The notes: generated by a model from the letters alone, not told the origin. DNA of 64,000 bases from an uncultured SAR116 cluster alpha proteobacterium (GCA_902539895.1 CACBMD010000006.1:1-64000); one strand, 5' to 3'. Positions 22,658 through 33,483 are shown, numbered from the stretch's first letter. A program made the numbers and translations.

Positions 22658-22739
22658 AGTTAATCTCCATAAAATTAAGTATATCAAATATTATGATATT
22701 AAAAACTAACATGTGTCAAAAGAAAACTTTATTTTTTAT

Positions 22740-23084
22740 TTAACAATATTCATATAAATAATGTGATCTGTCATAAGTATGTTGTCTTACATGCGTGCTC
22801 CATCGTCCTTTTTCAACAGCAATTGCCCATTCCTTACTTTTGATAACATCTGGATTATCAATTTCATACATTGCCACAAATTTTTGATTGGGTGAACCCA
22901 TTGATTTTGTTACACCACCGATAGAAAAATTAAAAGGTATCCCTTTACCTCTAGTAACTCTATTTACTCCTGAAACATTTAGTAAATGAGGTACATGTTC
23001 TTTATCATATACTTCATTGAATAAATCTTCATATTCTTTTTTAACATTCATAGAGACTATAAAAACAAATTTGGAAATGCTCAT
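22740..23084 (-). CDS. Hypothetical protein, possibly EthD/dimeric alpha-beta barrel-like
   Basis: FVFIVSMNVKKEYEDLFNEVYDKEHVPHLLNVSGVNRVTRGKG; start overlaps the upstream stop (TAATG). Confidence 0.55.
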   Translation of the reverse strand: MSISKFVFIVSMNVKKEYEDLFNEVYDKEHVPHLLNVSGVNRVTRGKGIPFNFSIGGVTKSMGSPNQKFVAMYEIDNPDVIKSKEWAIAVEKGRWSTHVRQHTYDRSHYLYEYC

Positions 23085-23347
23085 TAAAACTCCTTTTTTT
23101 TATTATATAATTTGACTAGTAATTCTTTATGTTTTTTATCAAGTTTTTTAATTTCTATTTCTCTTTTAATAGCTTTGCTTCTACTTAGGCACTCCTCAAT
23201 GTAAATTAATTTAAAAGGTAATCTGGCTCTAACATATTTTGAACCATTACCCTTTGCATGAGTATCTAATCTTCTATTTAAATTATTTGATATCCCAGTG
23301 TAAATAGAACTATCATTACATTTCACCATATAAACAACCCAATTCAT
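23084..23347 (-). CDS. GIY-YIG domain nuclease (UPF0213-like)
   Basis: WVVYMVKCNDSSIYTGISNNLNRRLDTHAKGNGSKYVRARLPFKLIYIE. Confidence 0.88.
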   Translation of the reverse strand: MNWVVYMVKCNDSSIYTGISNNLNRRLDTHAKGNGSKYVRARLPFKLIYIEECLSRSKAIKREIEIKKLDKKHKELLVKLYNKKKEF

Positions 23348-23360
23348 TGAATTATTTCAT

Positions 23361-24317
23361 CTAATTATCTTTTATCAAATTAACAAAAACCTCTTCTAAG
23401 CTGACACTTTTAGTTGATAAATCTAATATTTTTAAATCTGTTTTATAAATTGTTTCTATAATTTTATTCATAGACATAAGATTGGGGTCGAAATATATTT
23501 CAATTTTATTTTTATGAATTTTAACATTACCAATATTATTAATACAATTTTTATCTTTTTCAGTAATATTGTCGTTAGTGAATGTAATAAATATTACTTT
23601 TTGATTTGATTTAGAAAGCAAAGATTTTTTTGTTTCATTAGCAATAATTTTGCCCTTATTGATTATAGCAATATGATCACACAAAAATTCAGCCTCTTCT
23701 AAATAATGTGTGGTTAATATTATCGTAACACCCAATTCATTTAATTTTTTAAAATAACCCCATAGTTTTTGTCTTAATTCTACATCTACTCCTGCTGTTG
23801 GTTCATCAAGTATAATAATAGGTGGTGAGTGGACCATGGCTTTGGCTACTAATAATCTTCTTCTCATTCCACCAGATAATTTTCTGCTATATGTTCCAGC
23901 TTTATCAGTCAAATCCATTAATTTTAAAAGCTCATCTGTTCGCCAATTATTTTTTGGAACATTAAACATTCCAGAATGCAGATTGAGAGTTTCTTTGGGT
24001 GTAAAAAAAGCATCTATATTGAGTTCTTGTGGTACAACACCAACGGCGAGTTTAGATTGTTTTCTATATTTATCTATATCTAAACCCCATATACATACCT
24101 TCCCAGAAGTTTTTATAACTGCTCCAGAAATAATATTAATTAGAGTTGATTTTCCTGCGCCATTAGGTCCAAGTAAACCAAATATACTACCAACGGGGAT
24201 ATTTAAGGATATATCATCTAAGGCAATATTTTTGACTTTATCATTATAAATTTTATATAACTTTTCAATTTGCAATGCTAATTTATTATGTGGAACTTCC
24301 CAATATATTTCTGTCAC
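23361..24317 (-). CDS. ABC-2 type transporter ATP-binding protein
   Basis: GLLGPNGAGKSTLIN Walker A, KLSGGMRRRLLVAKAM signature, PPIIILDEPTAGVD Walker B. Confidence 0.92.
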   Translation of the reverse strand: MTEIYWEVPHNKLALQIEKLYKIYNDKVKNIALDDISLNIPVGSIFGLLGPNGAGKSTLINIISGAVIKTSGKVCIWGLDIDKYRKQSKLAVGVVPQELNIDAFFTPKETLNLHSGMFNVPKNNWRTDELLKLMDLTDKAGTYSRKLSGGMRRRLLVAKAMVHSPPIIILDEPTAGVDVELRQKLWGYFKKLNELGVTIILTTHYLEEAEFLCDHIAIINKGKIIANETKKSLLSKSNQKVIFITFTNDNITEKDKNCINNIGNVKIHKNKIEIYFDPNLMSMNKIIETIYKTDLKILDLSTKSVSLEEVFVNLIKDN

Positions 24318-24497
24318 TTAAGTTCTTTCTTTTCTTAAATATATAATAATATATAAAATGACATTAATTTTGATTTAATGACAACTCTCTAATAATTAAT
24401 TATAATAATACTGTTAATAAATAGGTTGCAAGGTAGTTTTAAATGCAATTTTTATTAATACGAAAATAAATCTAACAAAAAGAATTCTTTAAAATAA

Positions 24498-27347
24498 ATG
24501 AATATACCGATTGAAAATAATCCAAGACCTAATCTTAAATTGAATGATCCAAATAATTTATTTCTTATTGATGGGTCAGGATATATTTTTAGAGCTTTTT
24601 ATGGCCTACCCTCAATGAGCAACAATGATGGTGTTCCAGTAAATGCAGTATTTGGTTATACTAAAATGCTTTTAAAGCTTATTGATGATTTTAAACCAAT
24701 TTATGTAGCAGTTATATTTGACGTTGCTAGAAAAACTTTTAGAAATGATTTGTATGATTTGTATAAAGCAAATAGATCTGATCCTCCTGATGAATTAATC
24801 CCTCAATTTTCAATTATACGAGATGCTACTAATGCGATTGGATTACCTGTTGTCGAAATGGAAGGGTATGAAGCTGATGACTTAATTGCTACATATACAG
24901 ATATAGCGTCAAAAATGAATAAAAATGTTATAATTGTCTCTAGTGATAAAGATTTGATGCAGCTAGTTGATCAAAATACAACTTTATTCGATCCTATGAA
25001 ACAATTCTGGATAAATGATGATAAAGTTTTTGAAAAATTTGGAGTTTATCCTAATAGAGTAATTGATGTTCAATCTCTTGCAGGTGATACTAGTGATAAC
25101 ATACCTGGTGTTCCTGGAATTGGTATTAAAACAGCAGCAGAATTAATTAACGAATATGGAGACCTTGATCAATTATTAAATAGAGCTTCTGAGATAAAAC
25201 AAAATAAAAGAAGAGAAAATTTATTAGAGTTTGCAGATCAAGCAAAACTGTCTAGGTCACTAGTAACACTTAAAAAAAATGTTCCTATTAAATCTCAGAT
25301 AGAAGAATTTAAAATAAGCTCTGAATTAGAGTTAAATAAATTAATTCCTTTTTTAAAGACACATGGTTTTAAAAGCATACTAAATAAATATGAAAATAGT
25401 AGAGAATTACAAACTAATATCTCTAAATCTGAGATAAAGATTAATCCTGTTAACAATATAAACGAATATAGCTCTATTTCCAAAAAATATGAATTAATTG
25501 AAAATAAAGATCAATTGATAAAATTTTTAGAGAATTGTTATAGTAAATCAGTAATTGCATTTGATTGTGAAACTAATTCTTTAAATGCAAAAACTGCAGA
25601 TTTAGTAGGAATTTCTCTTTCATGTGAAGAAGGTTTAGCCTGTTATATACCATTAAGACATGGACAAAAACTCGATGATAATCAATCCGACTTTAATTTT
25701 GATAATGTAAAATCTTTTAATCAAATTCATTTTGAAGATGCAATTGAATTACTCAAACCTATTTTAGAGGATAAATCCATTTTAAAAATTGGTCATAACA
25801 TCAAATTTGACGCACTAGTAGTTAAACAATTACATAATGGTAATATAAATATTGATCCAATAGGAGATACTATGTGCCTTTCTTATGTTGTTGACTCAGG
25901 AAGAGTAGATAGTCACAAATTGGATGCTATTGCTTTTCGTGAATTAAATCATAATACAATTAAATACGAAGATGTTTGTGGAAAAGGTAAAAACAAAATC
26001 TTATTTAATCAATTGTCACCATCTGATGCATTGGATTATGCATCTGAAGATGCAGATATAACTCTAGCAATATATAATAGAGTATTACCGAGAATATTTA
26101 ATGAAAAAAAATATTCTGTTTATAAAAGATTAGAAAATCCATTAATTAATGTATTAATTGAAATGGAAAATACCGGTGTAACAATAAATGCTCAAAAACT
26201 CTCAGAAATTTCGAAAAATTTATCTACTGAAATTATAAAATTAGAAAAAAAAATTTTTGATTATAGTGGTAAAACTTTCAATGTTGGTTCGCCAAAACAA
26301 TTAGGAGAAATTTTGTTTGATGAAATGAAGATCGAAGGTGGCAAACGTTCCAAAAATGGATCTTGGCAAACTAGTGTAGAGGTTCTTGAATATCTATCAG
26401 ATTTAGGACATGAAATTGCACAACTCATTTTAAATTGGAGGCATTTTTCTAAGTTAAAGAGTACTTATACTGATGCATTAGTTGAACAAATAAATTCAAA
26501 AACTAAAAGAGTCCATACTAATTATTCAATGGTTGGTGCTAGTACTGGAAGATTATCTTCTTCAAATCCTAATTTACAGAATATACCTATAAAAACAGAA
26601 GAAGGAAGATTAATAAGGACAGCTTTTGAGTCTAAACCAGGTTTTAAAATAGTATCTATGGACTATTCACAAATTGAATTAAGGTTAATAGCGCACATAG
26701 CTGATGAAATAAAAATGTTGGATGCATTTAATAATGATCTAGACATCCACTCTGACACTGCTTCAAAAGTCTTTGGGATTCCCATAAATGAAATGACTTC
26801 AGATTCAAGAAGGAAAGCTAAAGCTATAAACTTTGGAATTATATATGGTATTTCTGCATACGGTCTTGCAAAACAATTGAAGTGCTCTGCAAATGAAGCA
26901 AAAGAATTTATAGATTCATATTTCAAAAGATTTCCAAGAATTAGAGATTATATGGAAGAAATCAAATCTAACTTAGAAGAAAATGGTTTCGTAGAAACGC
27001 TGTTCAATAGACGTATCTACATAAATGAAAGTGATTCTAAAAATCAAAGGTTAAAAGGATTTGCTGAAAGGCAAGCGATCAATGCGCCAATTCAAGGATC
27101 AGCGGCCGATATAATAAAATTAGCAATGATAAAAATACACAAAAATTTATTTAATTATAGAAATGATGTTTCAATGCTAATGCAAGTTCATGATGAGCTT
27201 GTATTTGAGATAAAAGAAAATAGCATTGATAAATATTCAAAGATTATCCAAGAAATTATGGAGCATGCTAATTTACCAAGAGTTTCATTGAACGTAAATT
27301 TAAAAGTAGATACTGGCTTTGGAGACAATTGGGCTGAAGCTCATTAG
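24498..27347 (+). CDS. polA: DNA polymerase I
   Basis: 949 aa; 5'-exonuclease domain (LIDGSGYIFRAFYG), 3'-5' exo motif VIAFDCETNSL, polymerase motifs DYSQIELRLIAHIA and MLMQVHDELVFE. Confidence 0.97.
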   Translation: MNIPIENNPRPNLKLNDPNNLFLIDGSGYIFRAFYGLPSMSNNDGVPVNAVFGYTKMLLKLIDDFKPIYVAVIFDVARKTFRNDLYDLYKANRSDPPDELIPQFSIIRDATNAIGLPVVEMEGYEADDLIATYTDIASKMNKNVIIVSSDKDLMQLVDQNTTLFDPMKQFWINDDKVFEKFGVYPNRVIDVQSLAGDTSDNIPGVPGIGIKTAAELINEYGDLDQLLNRASEIKQNKRRENLLEFADQAKLSRSLVTLKKNVPIKSQIEEFKISSELELNKLIPFLKTHGFKSILNKYENSRELQTNISKSEIKINPVNNINEYSSISKKYELIENKDQLIKFLENCYSKSVIAFDCETNSLNAKTADLVGISLSCEEGLACYIPLRHGQKLDDNQSDFNFDNVKSFNQIHFEDAIELLKPILEDKSILKIGHNIKFDALVVKQLHNGNINIDPIGDTMCLSYVVDSGRVDSHKLDAIAFRELNHNTIKYEDVCGKGKNKILFNQLSPSDALDYASEDADITLAIYNRVLPRIFNEKKYSVYKRLENPLINVLIEMENTGVTINAQKLSEISKNLSTEIIKLEKKIFDYSGKTFNVGSPKQLGEILFDEMKIEGGKRSKNGSWQTSVEVLEYLSDLGHEIAQLILNWRHFSKLKSTYTDALVEQINSKTKRVHTNYSMVGASTGRLSSSNPNLQNIPIKTEEGRLIRTAFESKPGFKIVSMDYSQIELRLIAHIADEIKMLDAFNNDLDIHSDTASKVFGIPINEMTSDSRRKAKAINFGIIYGISAYGLAKQLKCSANEAKEFIDSYFKRFPRIRDYMEEIKSNLEENGFVETLFNRRIYINESDSKNQRLKGFAERQAINAPIQGSAADIIKLAMIKIHKNLFNYRNDVSMLMQVHDELVFEIKENSIDKYSKIIQEIMEHANLPRVSLNVNLKVDTGFGDNWAEAH

Positions 27348-27448
27348 ATATTATGTATATAAATTAACGTAATTTAGCCTTGAATAAACCAAAATGTTCT
27401 ATTCAAATTATAATATAACTAAATTTTAATAAAAGCACAGGCAAAAGA

Positions 27449-28138
27449 ATGAGTGAAAAAATAATTCTTATCGACGATGATCATAACATTTTAACCTCAG
27501 TTTCAGTAGCTTTAAAAGCTGAAGGTTGGGTAATAGAAACTTATAATGATAGTGAACAAGGGCTAATAGCACTTCAAAGGAACACACCTGATATAGCAAT
27601 ATTAGATATTAAAATGCCAAAACTTGATGGGATGGAAGTGTTAAAAAAATTAAGAGAATCAAATGATGTTCCAGTAATTTTTTTAACAAGTAAAGATGAT
27701 GAAATTGATGAAGCAATTGGGCTTCGAATGGGAGCTGATGATTATATTACTAAGCCTTTTTCACAAAAGCTTTTGATTGAAAGAATAAGAGCTGTATTAA
27801 GAAGAAGCTCATATAAAAATAATGATGTATCAGACAAGTTGATACAAAGAAATAATTTATCACTTGATCCAGATAGACATCTTTGTAAATGGAAAGGTGA
27901 AGAAATTAGGCTTACAGTTACTGAATTTTTAATTCTTTATTCTTTAGCTCAAAGACCTGGGCTAGTAAAAAACAGAGATCAACTCATTGATACAGCTTAT
28001 GGTGAAACTATATATGTAGATGACAGAACAATTGATAGTCATATCAAAAGAATGAGAAGGAAATTTAGAGTTTATGATAAAGATTTTGATCATATTGAGA
28101 CTTTGTATGGTGTGGGATATAGATATAGAGATTCATAA
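27449..28138 (+). CDS. chvI: Two-component response regulator, ChvI family
   Basis: REC domain ([11 protein letters not shown]...[10 protein letters not shown]) plus OmpR-type wHTH; paired with chvG and upstream of ahcY. Confidence 0.85.
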   Translation: MSEKIILIDDDHNILTSVSVALKAEGWVIETYNDSEQGLIALQRNTPDIAILDIKMPKLDGMEVLKKLRESNDVPVIFLTSKDDEIDEAIGLRMGADDYITKPFSQKLLIERIRAVLRRSSYKNNDVSDKLIQRNNLSLDPDRHLCKWKGEEIRLTVTEFLILYSLAQRPGLVKNRDQLIDTAYGETIYVDDRTIDSHIKRMRRKFRVYDKDFDHIETLYGVGYRYRDS

Positions 28139-28140
28139 AA

Positions 28141-29751
28141 TTGAAATTTATTTTTAAAAAACTAGAGAAGTTATATTTTCCTCTGAAAATGAGGATTTTA
28201 TTTATAATATTATTACCAGTTATATTATACCCAATCATTTTAATTTATTTTAATAAGTATCAAGATATATTAATTAAGTCAGAATTTGCAGCTATTGAAA
28301 GACAAGGTTTGACTCTGACAAAAGCACTTGCGTTGGCAGAAAATCAGTATGGTCTAATCCAGAATAATCAAATATCAAGTCCAGCTCTACAAAGTCTTAT
28401 CCCAAAGGTTGAATATGGCTCTAACATACGAGTAAGGCTTTTAAATATGTATGGAAATTTAATAGCAGATACAAAAGCAAGTATGAAGTACAGTCCATTT
28501 GTTGAAGTGAGCCCGTTACCAGCTGTTGACAATATTTTTTCCATTAAAAATAGTTTTACAAAATTTGTCTCTTTATTTTCAAATTTAATATCAAAACCTC
28601 TAAATTTACCTCTATATAAAGACAATACAATTTTCTCATTTGAGGACTTTCCAGAAGTTATTATGGCTTTAAAAGGGAGAACAAAAAAAATCTTGCGACA
28701 AGATAGTAAAGGTAAACTTTATTTGTCCGTAGCCATACCAATTAAAAATATTCGTATGGTTAGAGGAGCTGTTCTTCTTTCTGTTTCAGGAAAAAAAATT
28801 GAACAAGAATTAGTTGACTTGGAAACTGAACTTTTTAAAGCTTTTGGTCTTATATTGTTAGCAACTGTCGCTTTAGCTATTTATTTTGGAAGATCAATTA
28901 CAAATCCAATAGTGAGATTGTCCAATGAAGCGGATAAAATTGCAGAGGACAAAACACTTAAAACTTTTAGCCTAAACAAATTCAGAAACAGGAAAGATGA
29001 AATAGGTAATTTAGCACAATCTTTTTTTAAAATGACTAACGAGTTACAAAAAAGAATAGATCATATTGCAGAGTTTGCTGCTGATGTGGCACACGAGTTA
29101 AAAAATCCAATTACTTCCGTTAGATCAGCTTCTGAAACAATCACAAAAGTTAGAGGTTTGAGTGAGCAAAAAAAATTAATTAAAGTAATACAAAATGACG
29201 TTGAAAGAATAAATAGATTAATAAATGATATTTCTGCTGCTTCTAGATTAGATGCAGAATTATCAAGAATAGAAATTAAAGAAATCAATATTTCAAATCT
29301 TCTTGAAACTCTTGTTGATATAAGATCATCTACGATAAATTCAAAAATTAATCTTTTAAAGCACACAGAGGATATTCATATTTTAGGTGATGAAAATAAG
29401 ATTGCTCAAGTTTTTGACAATTTAATACAAAATGCTTCTTCTTTTTCAAAGGAAAATAATTTTATAAATATTCGAATAGAAAAAAATTTAGAAAATGTAA
29501 CTATTACAGTTGAAGATAATGGCCCAGGTTTTTCAAAAGGATCTCTAAAAAAGGTATTTGACAGGTTTTATACAGACAGACCTAAAAATGAAAAATTTGG
29601 TAATCATTCAGGTTTGGGTTTATCTATTTCTAAACAGATTGTTGAAGCTCATAGTGGAACAATAGAGGCTTTAAATCGATTAAATCAAAAGAATGAGTGT
29701 CTTGGGGGTAGTGTTAAAGTTACTTTTCCAGAAGTTAAAATTAAACTCTAA
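28141..29751 (+). CDS. chvG: Sensor histidine kinase, ChvG family
   Basis: HAMP, AADVAHELKNPITSVRSASETI H-box, VEDNGPGFSKG, GLGLSISKQIVEAHSG; adjacent to chvI. Confidence 0.85.
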   Translation: MKFIFKKLEKLYFPLKMRILFIILLPVILYPIILIYFNKYQDILIKSEFAAIERQGLTLTKALALAENQYGLIQNNQISSPALQSLIPKVEYGSNIRVRLLNMYGNLIADTKASMKYSPFVEVSPLPAVDNIFSIKNSFTKFVSLFSNLISKPLNLPLYKDNTIFSFEDFPEVIMALKGRTKKILRQDSKGKLYLSVAIPIKNIRMVRGAVLLSVSGKKIEQELVDLETELFKAFGLILLATVALAIYFGRSITNPIVRLSNEADKIAEDKTLKTFSLNKFRNRKDEIGNLAQSFFKMTNELQKRIDHIAEFAADVAHELKNPITSVRSASETITKVRGLSEQKKLIKVIQNDVERINRLINDISAASRLDAELSRIEIKEINISNLLETLVDIRSSTINSKINLLKHTEDIHILGDENKIAQVFDNLIQNASSFSKENNFINIRIEKNLENVTITVEDNGPGFSKGSLKKVFDRFYTDRPKNEKFGNHSGLGLSISKQIVEAHSGTIEALNRLNQKNECLGGSVKVTFPEVKIKL

Positions 29752-29821
29752 ATTTGTTAATTCTAGCTTTAATTGAGTGATATTAAATGTTATAGAATTA
29801 CGATATTTAAAAAGGATTATT

Positions 29822-31213
29822 ATGAAAGATTATTCAATCACAGATATAAAACTTGCTGAATGGGGAAGAAAAGAAATCTCAATCGCTGAGACTGAAATGC
29901 CAGGATTAATGGCATGTAGAGAATTGTTTTCAAAGGATAAACCATTAAAAGGTACAAGGATTGCTGGCTGTTTGCATATGACGATTCAAACAGCAGTCCT
30001 CATAGAAACTTTAACTATTCTTGGGGCTACTGTTAGATGGGCTAGCTGTAACATTTTTTCAACACAAGATCACGCAGCTGCGGCAATAGCAAATCAAGAT
30101 ATTCCAGTTTTTGCAAAAAAAGGTGAAACTTTAAAAGAATATTGGAATTATGTAGATCAAATATTTACTTGGTCAGATGATACAGTCGCGAACATGATTC
30201 TAGATGATGGTGGTGATGCAACTTTGTACATTATACTAGGCGCTAAAGCAGAAAGTGGTGAAAAAGTTTTACCTAACCCTGCTAATGAGGAAGAAGAGGC
30301 TCTTAAATCACAAATTTTGTCTAGACTTGAAAGTTCTCCAGGATGGTTCACAAAAGTTAAAAATAATATTAAAGGGGTTACTGAAGAAACAACTACGGGG
30401 GTTCTTAGATTATATCAAATGGCAGAAAAAGGCGACCTTCCTTTTCCTGCAATAAACGTGAATGATTCAGTAACAAAATCTAAATTTGATAATCTTTATG
30501 GATGCAGAGAATCTCTAGTAGATGGCATTAGAAGAGCTACTGACGTGATGTTATCTGGTAAGGTTGCTGTTGTTGCAGGTTATGGTGATGTAGGAAAAGG
30601 ATCTGCTGCTTCACTTCGTCAAGGTGGAGCTAGAGTGATTGTAACTGAAATTGACCCTATTTGTGCATTACAAGCTGCAATGGAAGGATATGAAGTGTGT
30701 TCTATGGAAGAGGCATGTTCTAGGGGAGATATATTTGTAACAGCAACTGGAAATAAAGATGTCATTACTGTGGATCATATGAGGGAAATGAAAGATAGAG
30801 CTATCGTATGTAACATTGGTCATTTTGATTCAGAAATTCAAGTTGAGTCACTTCAAAATATGAAATGGTCAGAGATTAAGCCTCAAGTGGATGAGGTTGA
30901 GTTTCAAGATGGAAAACGCTTAATAGTTTTAGCAAAAGGAAGATTGGTAAACCTGGGATGTGCTACTGGACATCCTAGTTTTGTTATGAGTGCCTCTTTT
31001 ACTAATCAAGTTCTTGCACAGATAGAGTTATGGGAAAAGTCAGAAAATTATGAAAATAAAGTATATACCCTGCCAAGACATTTAGATGAAAAGGTTGCTA
31101 AATTACATCTTGATAAAGTTGGAGCTACTTTAAGCAAGCTTTCAAACGAACAGGCGGATTATATTGGGGTCCCAGTTCAAGGACCTTTTAAATCAGACAA
31201 TTATAGATACTAA
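29822..31213 (+). CDS. ahcY: Adenosylhomocysteinase
   Basis: [19 protein letters not shown]...[34 protein letters not shown]...[11 protein letters not shown] before ATG 29822. Confidence 0.97.
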   Translation: MKDYSITDIKLAEWGRKEISIAETEMPGLMACRELFSKDKPLKGTRIAGCLHMTIQTAVLIETLTILGATVRWASCNIFSTQDHAAAAIANQDIPVFAKKGETLKEYWNYVDQIFTWSDDTVANMILDDGGDATLYIILGAKAESGEKVLPNPANEEEEALKSQILSRLESSPGWFTKVKNNIKGVTEETTTGVLRLYQMAEKGDLPFPAINVNDSVTKSKFDNLYGCRESLVDGIRRATDVMLSGKVAVVAGYGDVGKGSAASLRQGGARVIVTEIDPICALQAAMEGYEVCSMEEACSRGDIFVTATGNKDVITVDHMREMKDRAIVCNIGHFDSEIQVESLQNMKWSEIKPQVDEVEFQDGKRLIVLAKGRLVNLGCATGHPSFVMSASFTNQVLAQIELWEKSENYENKVYTLPRHLDEKVAKLHLDKVGATLSKLSNEQADYIGVPVQGPFKSDNYRY

Positions 31214-31216
31214 TTT

Positions 31217-31710
31217 ATGAAATTGTTACTAGAATTAACGATTAAATCTAAAACTGAAATGCATAACTTTGGTATACAATTGACAAAGTTATTTTCGCTT
31301 AATGATCTGATCACATTTGATGGCGATTTAGGTGTAGGTAAAACTTTTCTTTGTAAATCAATAATAAATAACTTAACAAAAATTAATGAAGTTGTAAGTC
31401 CTACATTTAATATTGTTCAAACTTATCCATTACAAGATGATGAAGAAATCTGGCATTGTGATTTTTATAGAATAAATAGTTTTGAAGAAGTAGATGAGAT
31501 TGGTGTTTTTGATGAGTTAAAAAAAAAATTGTTCTTCTTGAGTGGCCAAAATTTAAAATTGAATTAAGTCAATTTGATCCCTTGAACCTTAATATTGAGA
31601 TTATAAAAACTAATCAAAGTAATTTGTCTGAATACAGAAAAATTTCTTTATCTGGTTCAAAAAAATGGGATAATAAAATCAAAAATCTAAGTAATTTTTT
31701 AGCTTTGTGA
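31217..31710 (+). CDS. tsaE: tRNA threonylcarbamoyladenosine biosynthesis ATPase TsaE, interrupted by -1 frameshift at A10 run
   Basis: Frame 1 (31217-31567) has FDGDLGVGKTFLCKSI and SPTFNIVQTY; after the A run at 31519-31528 the -1 frame reads IVLLEWPKFKIELSQFDPLN... to TGA 31710. Confidence 0.8.
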
Positions 31711-31720
31711 GGTTAATAAT

Positions 31721-33130
31721 TTGAATTATGTCTTCTATGATTTAGAAACTACAGGAAGAAATTCTACCTGGGATCAAATTATTCAAGTGGCAGCTATACT
31801 TACAGACGATAAATTTAATATGCTTGACAAAATTGAAGAGAGATGTCGATTAAAAAAAGGTTTAGTTCCTTATCCTGAGGCATTGATTGTAAATAAAACA
31901 TCAGTTGAAATTTTAAAAAATGTAAATTTGTCACATTATGAGTTAATACAAAAAATAGAAACAACATTTAAAAAATGGTCACCAGCTATTTTTTTTGGAT
32001 ATAATTCAATAAACTTTGATGAAGAATTTATTAGAAAAACTTTCTTTAAAACTCTTTTTGAGCCTTATTTAACGCAATTTAATGGCAATAAAAGAGCTGA
32101 TGTCATTGGCATGACTAGAGCATCTAAATTTTATTTTCCTGATTGTTTAAAAGTTGGAATTAATGAAAAGGGGAATCAAGTTTTTAAATTAGATGTCTTA
32201 ACTGAACTTAATAATATTTTTCATAATGCTCATGATGCTATGGGTGATGTAGATGCCACTATAGAAATTGCTAAAATTTTACAAAAAAATTCTAACAAAG
32301 TATGGAATGCTGGGCTTAAAAATAATAATAAAATGGATGTAGATAACTTCTTAATCCAAAATAATATCGTTTGTATGGATGAATATCTTTTTGGTAAATT
32401 CAATGTTCATGCTGTTACTTATATTTGCAAAAATCAATTTAATTATCCTCAATGTTTTGATTTATTACACGATCCACTTGATTATATTGATATGTCTATT
32501 AAAGATTTAAAAATTAAAATGAAACAAAAACCTAAATTAATTAGAGAAATTAAAAATAATAAAAATCCTATTTTGTTAGATTCAAGCGTTATTGATAAAA
32601 TGCCAGTGTATCAATCAATTGGTATGGAAGTTTTAACTCACAGAGCAGAAATTATTAAACAAAGTTCCGATTTTAAAAATAAAATCCAAATAATTCTTTT
32701 GGAAGAGTACGAAACAAAACAAATGATTAAATCACAGATTGATTTAATGCCTGAAGAAAGTATTTATTCTGGTGGTTTCCCTGATAATCACGAAAAATCT
32801 AAAATGATTGATTTTCATAATGCTGATTGGGAACAAAGATTTTATATTTCAAATCAGTTTAAAGATGAACGTTATAAATATTTTGCTCATTTTTTAATTT
32901 ATGAAGAGATGCCTCAAGTTCTTCCTAAATCTGACTACGAAAATATCCATAAAATTATTGCCAATCAGATTTTAAGCACTGATAATGAAAAGTGGAATAC
33001 AATCCCTAAGGCATACCATGAGCTAGATAATTTACGTGAAGAATATGAAAGACAAGGTAATGATGAAAAGTTATTATTCTTAGAAGATTGGGATCATTTT
33101 CTACAAGATCTTGAAAAACAATATCAATGA
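31721..33130 (+). CDS. sbcB: Exodeoxyribonuclease I
   Basis: FYDLETTGRNSTWDQIIQVAAILTDD, FFGYNSINFDEEFIRKTFF, NAHDAMGDVDATIEIAKI, C-terminal ExoI domain. Confidence 0.92.
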   Translation: MNYVFYDLETTGRNSTWDQIIQVAAILTDDKFNMLDKIEERCRLKKGLVPYPEALIVNKTSVEILKNVNLSHYELIQKIETTFKKWSPAIFFGYNSINFDEEFIRKTFFKTLFEPYLTQFNGNKRADVIGMTRASKFYFPDCLKVGINEKGNQVFKLDVLTELNNIFHNAHDAMGDVDATIEIAKILQKNSNKVWNAGLKNNNKMDVDNFLIQNNIVCMDEYLFGKFNVHAVTYICKNQFNYPQCFDLLHDPLDYIDMSIKDLKIKMKQKPKLIREIKNNKNPILLDSSVIDKMPVYQSIGMEVLTHRAEIIKQSSDFKNKIQIILLEEYETKQMIKSQIDLMPEESIYSGGFPDNHEKSKMIDFHNADWEQRFYISNQFKDERYKYFAHFLIYEEMPQVLPKSDYENIHKIIANQILSTDNEKWNTIPKAYHELDNLREEYERQGNDEKLLFLEDWDHFLQDLEKQYQ

Positions 33131-33162
33131 ATTTAAATTTTGTTAATTAAGGAGAGATTAAA

Positions 33163-33483
33163 ATGGCGACAAATAAAACTAATGATCAAAACTTTAAAGC
33201 AGACGTATTAGAAGCCAAAGAACCTGTGTTAGTAGATTTCTGGGCAGAATGGTGTGGACCTTGCAAAGCAATTGCACCTTCGTTAGAAGAATTATCTGAA
33301 GAAATGAGTAATAAATTAAAAGTTGTTAAAATTAATGTTGATGAAAATCCCTCAACATCTCAAGCATATAGTGTAAGAAGTATTCCTGCTCTAATGATCT
33401 TTAAGGATGGAGAAAAAATCTCTGAGAAGATGGGAGCTCTTCCAAAATCCGCTCTTGAGTCATGGATTAAAGATACAATCTAA
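33163..33483 (+). CDS. trxA: Thioredoxin
   Basis: VLVDFWAEWCGPCKAIAPSLEEL. Confidence 0.96.
   Translation: MATNKTNDQNFKADVLEAKEPVLVDFWAEWCGPCKAIAPSLEELSEEMSNKLKVVKINVDENPSTSQAYSVRSIPALMIFKDGEKISEKMGALPKSALESWIKDTI

Noticed and set aside
23836-24249. 137-aa plus-strand ORF
   Set aside because: Antisense to the ABC ATPase gene covering its Walker A/B region; shadow ORF.
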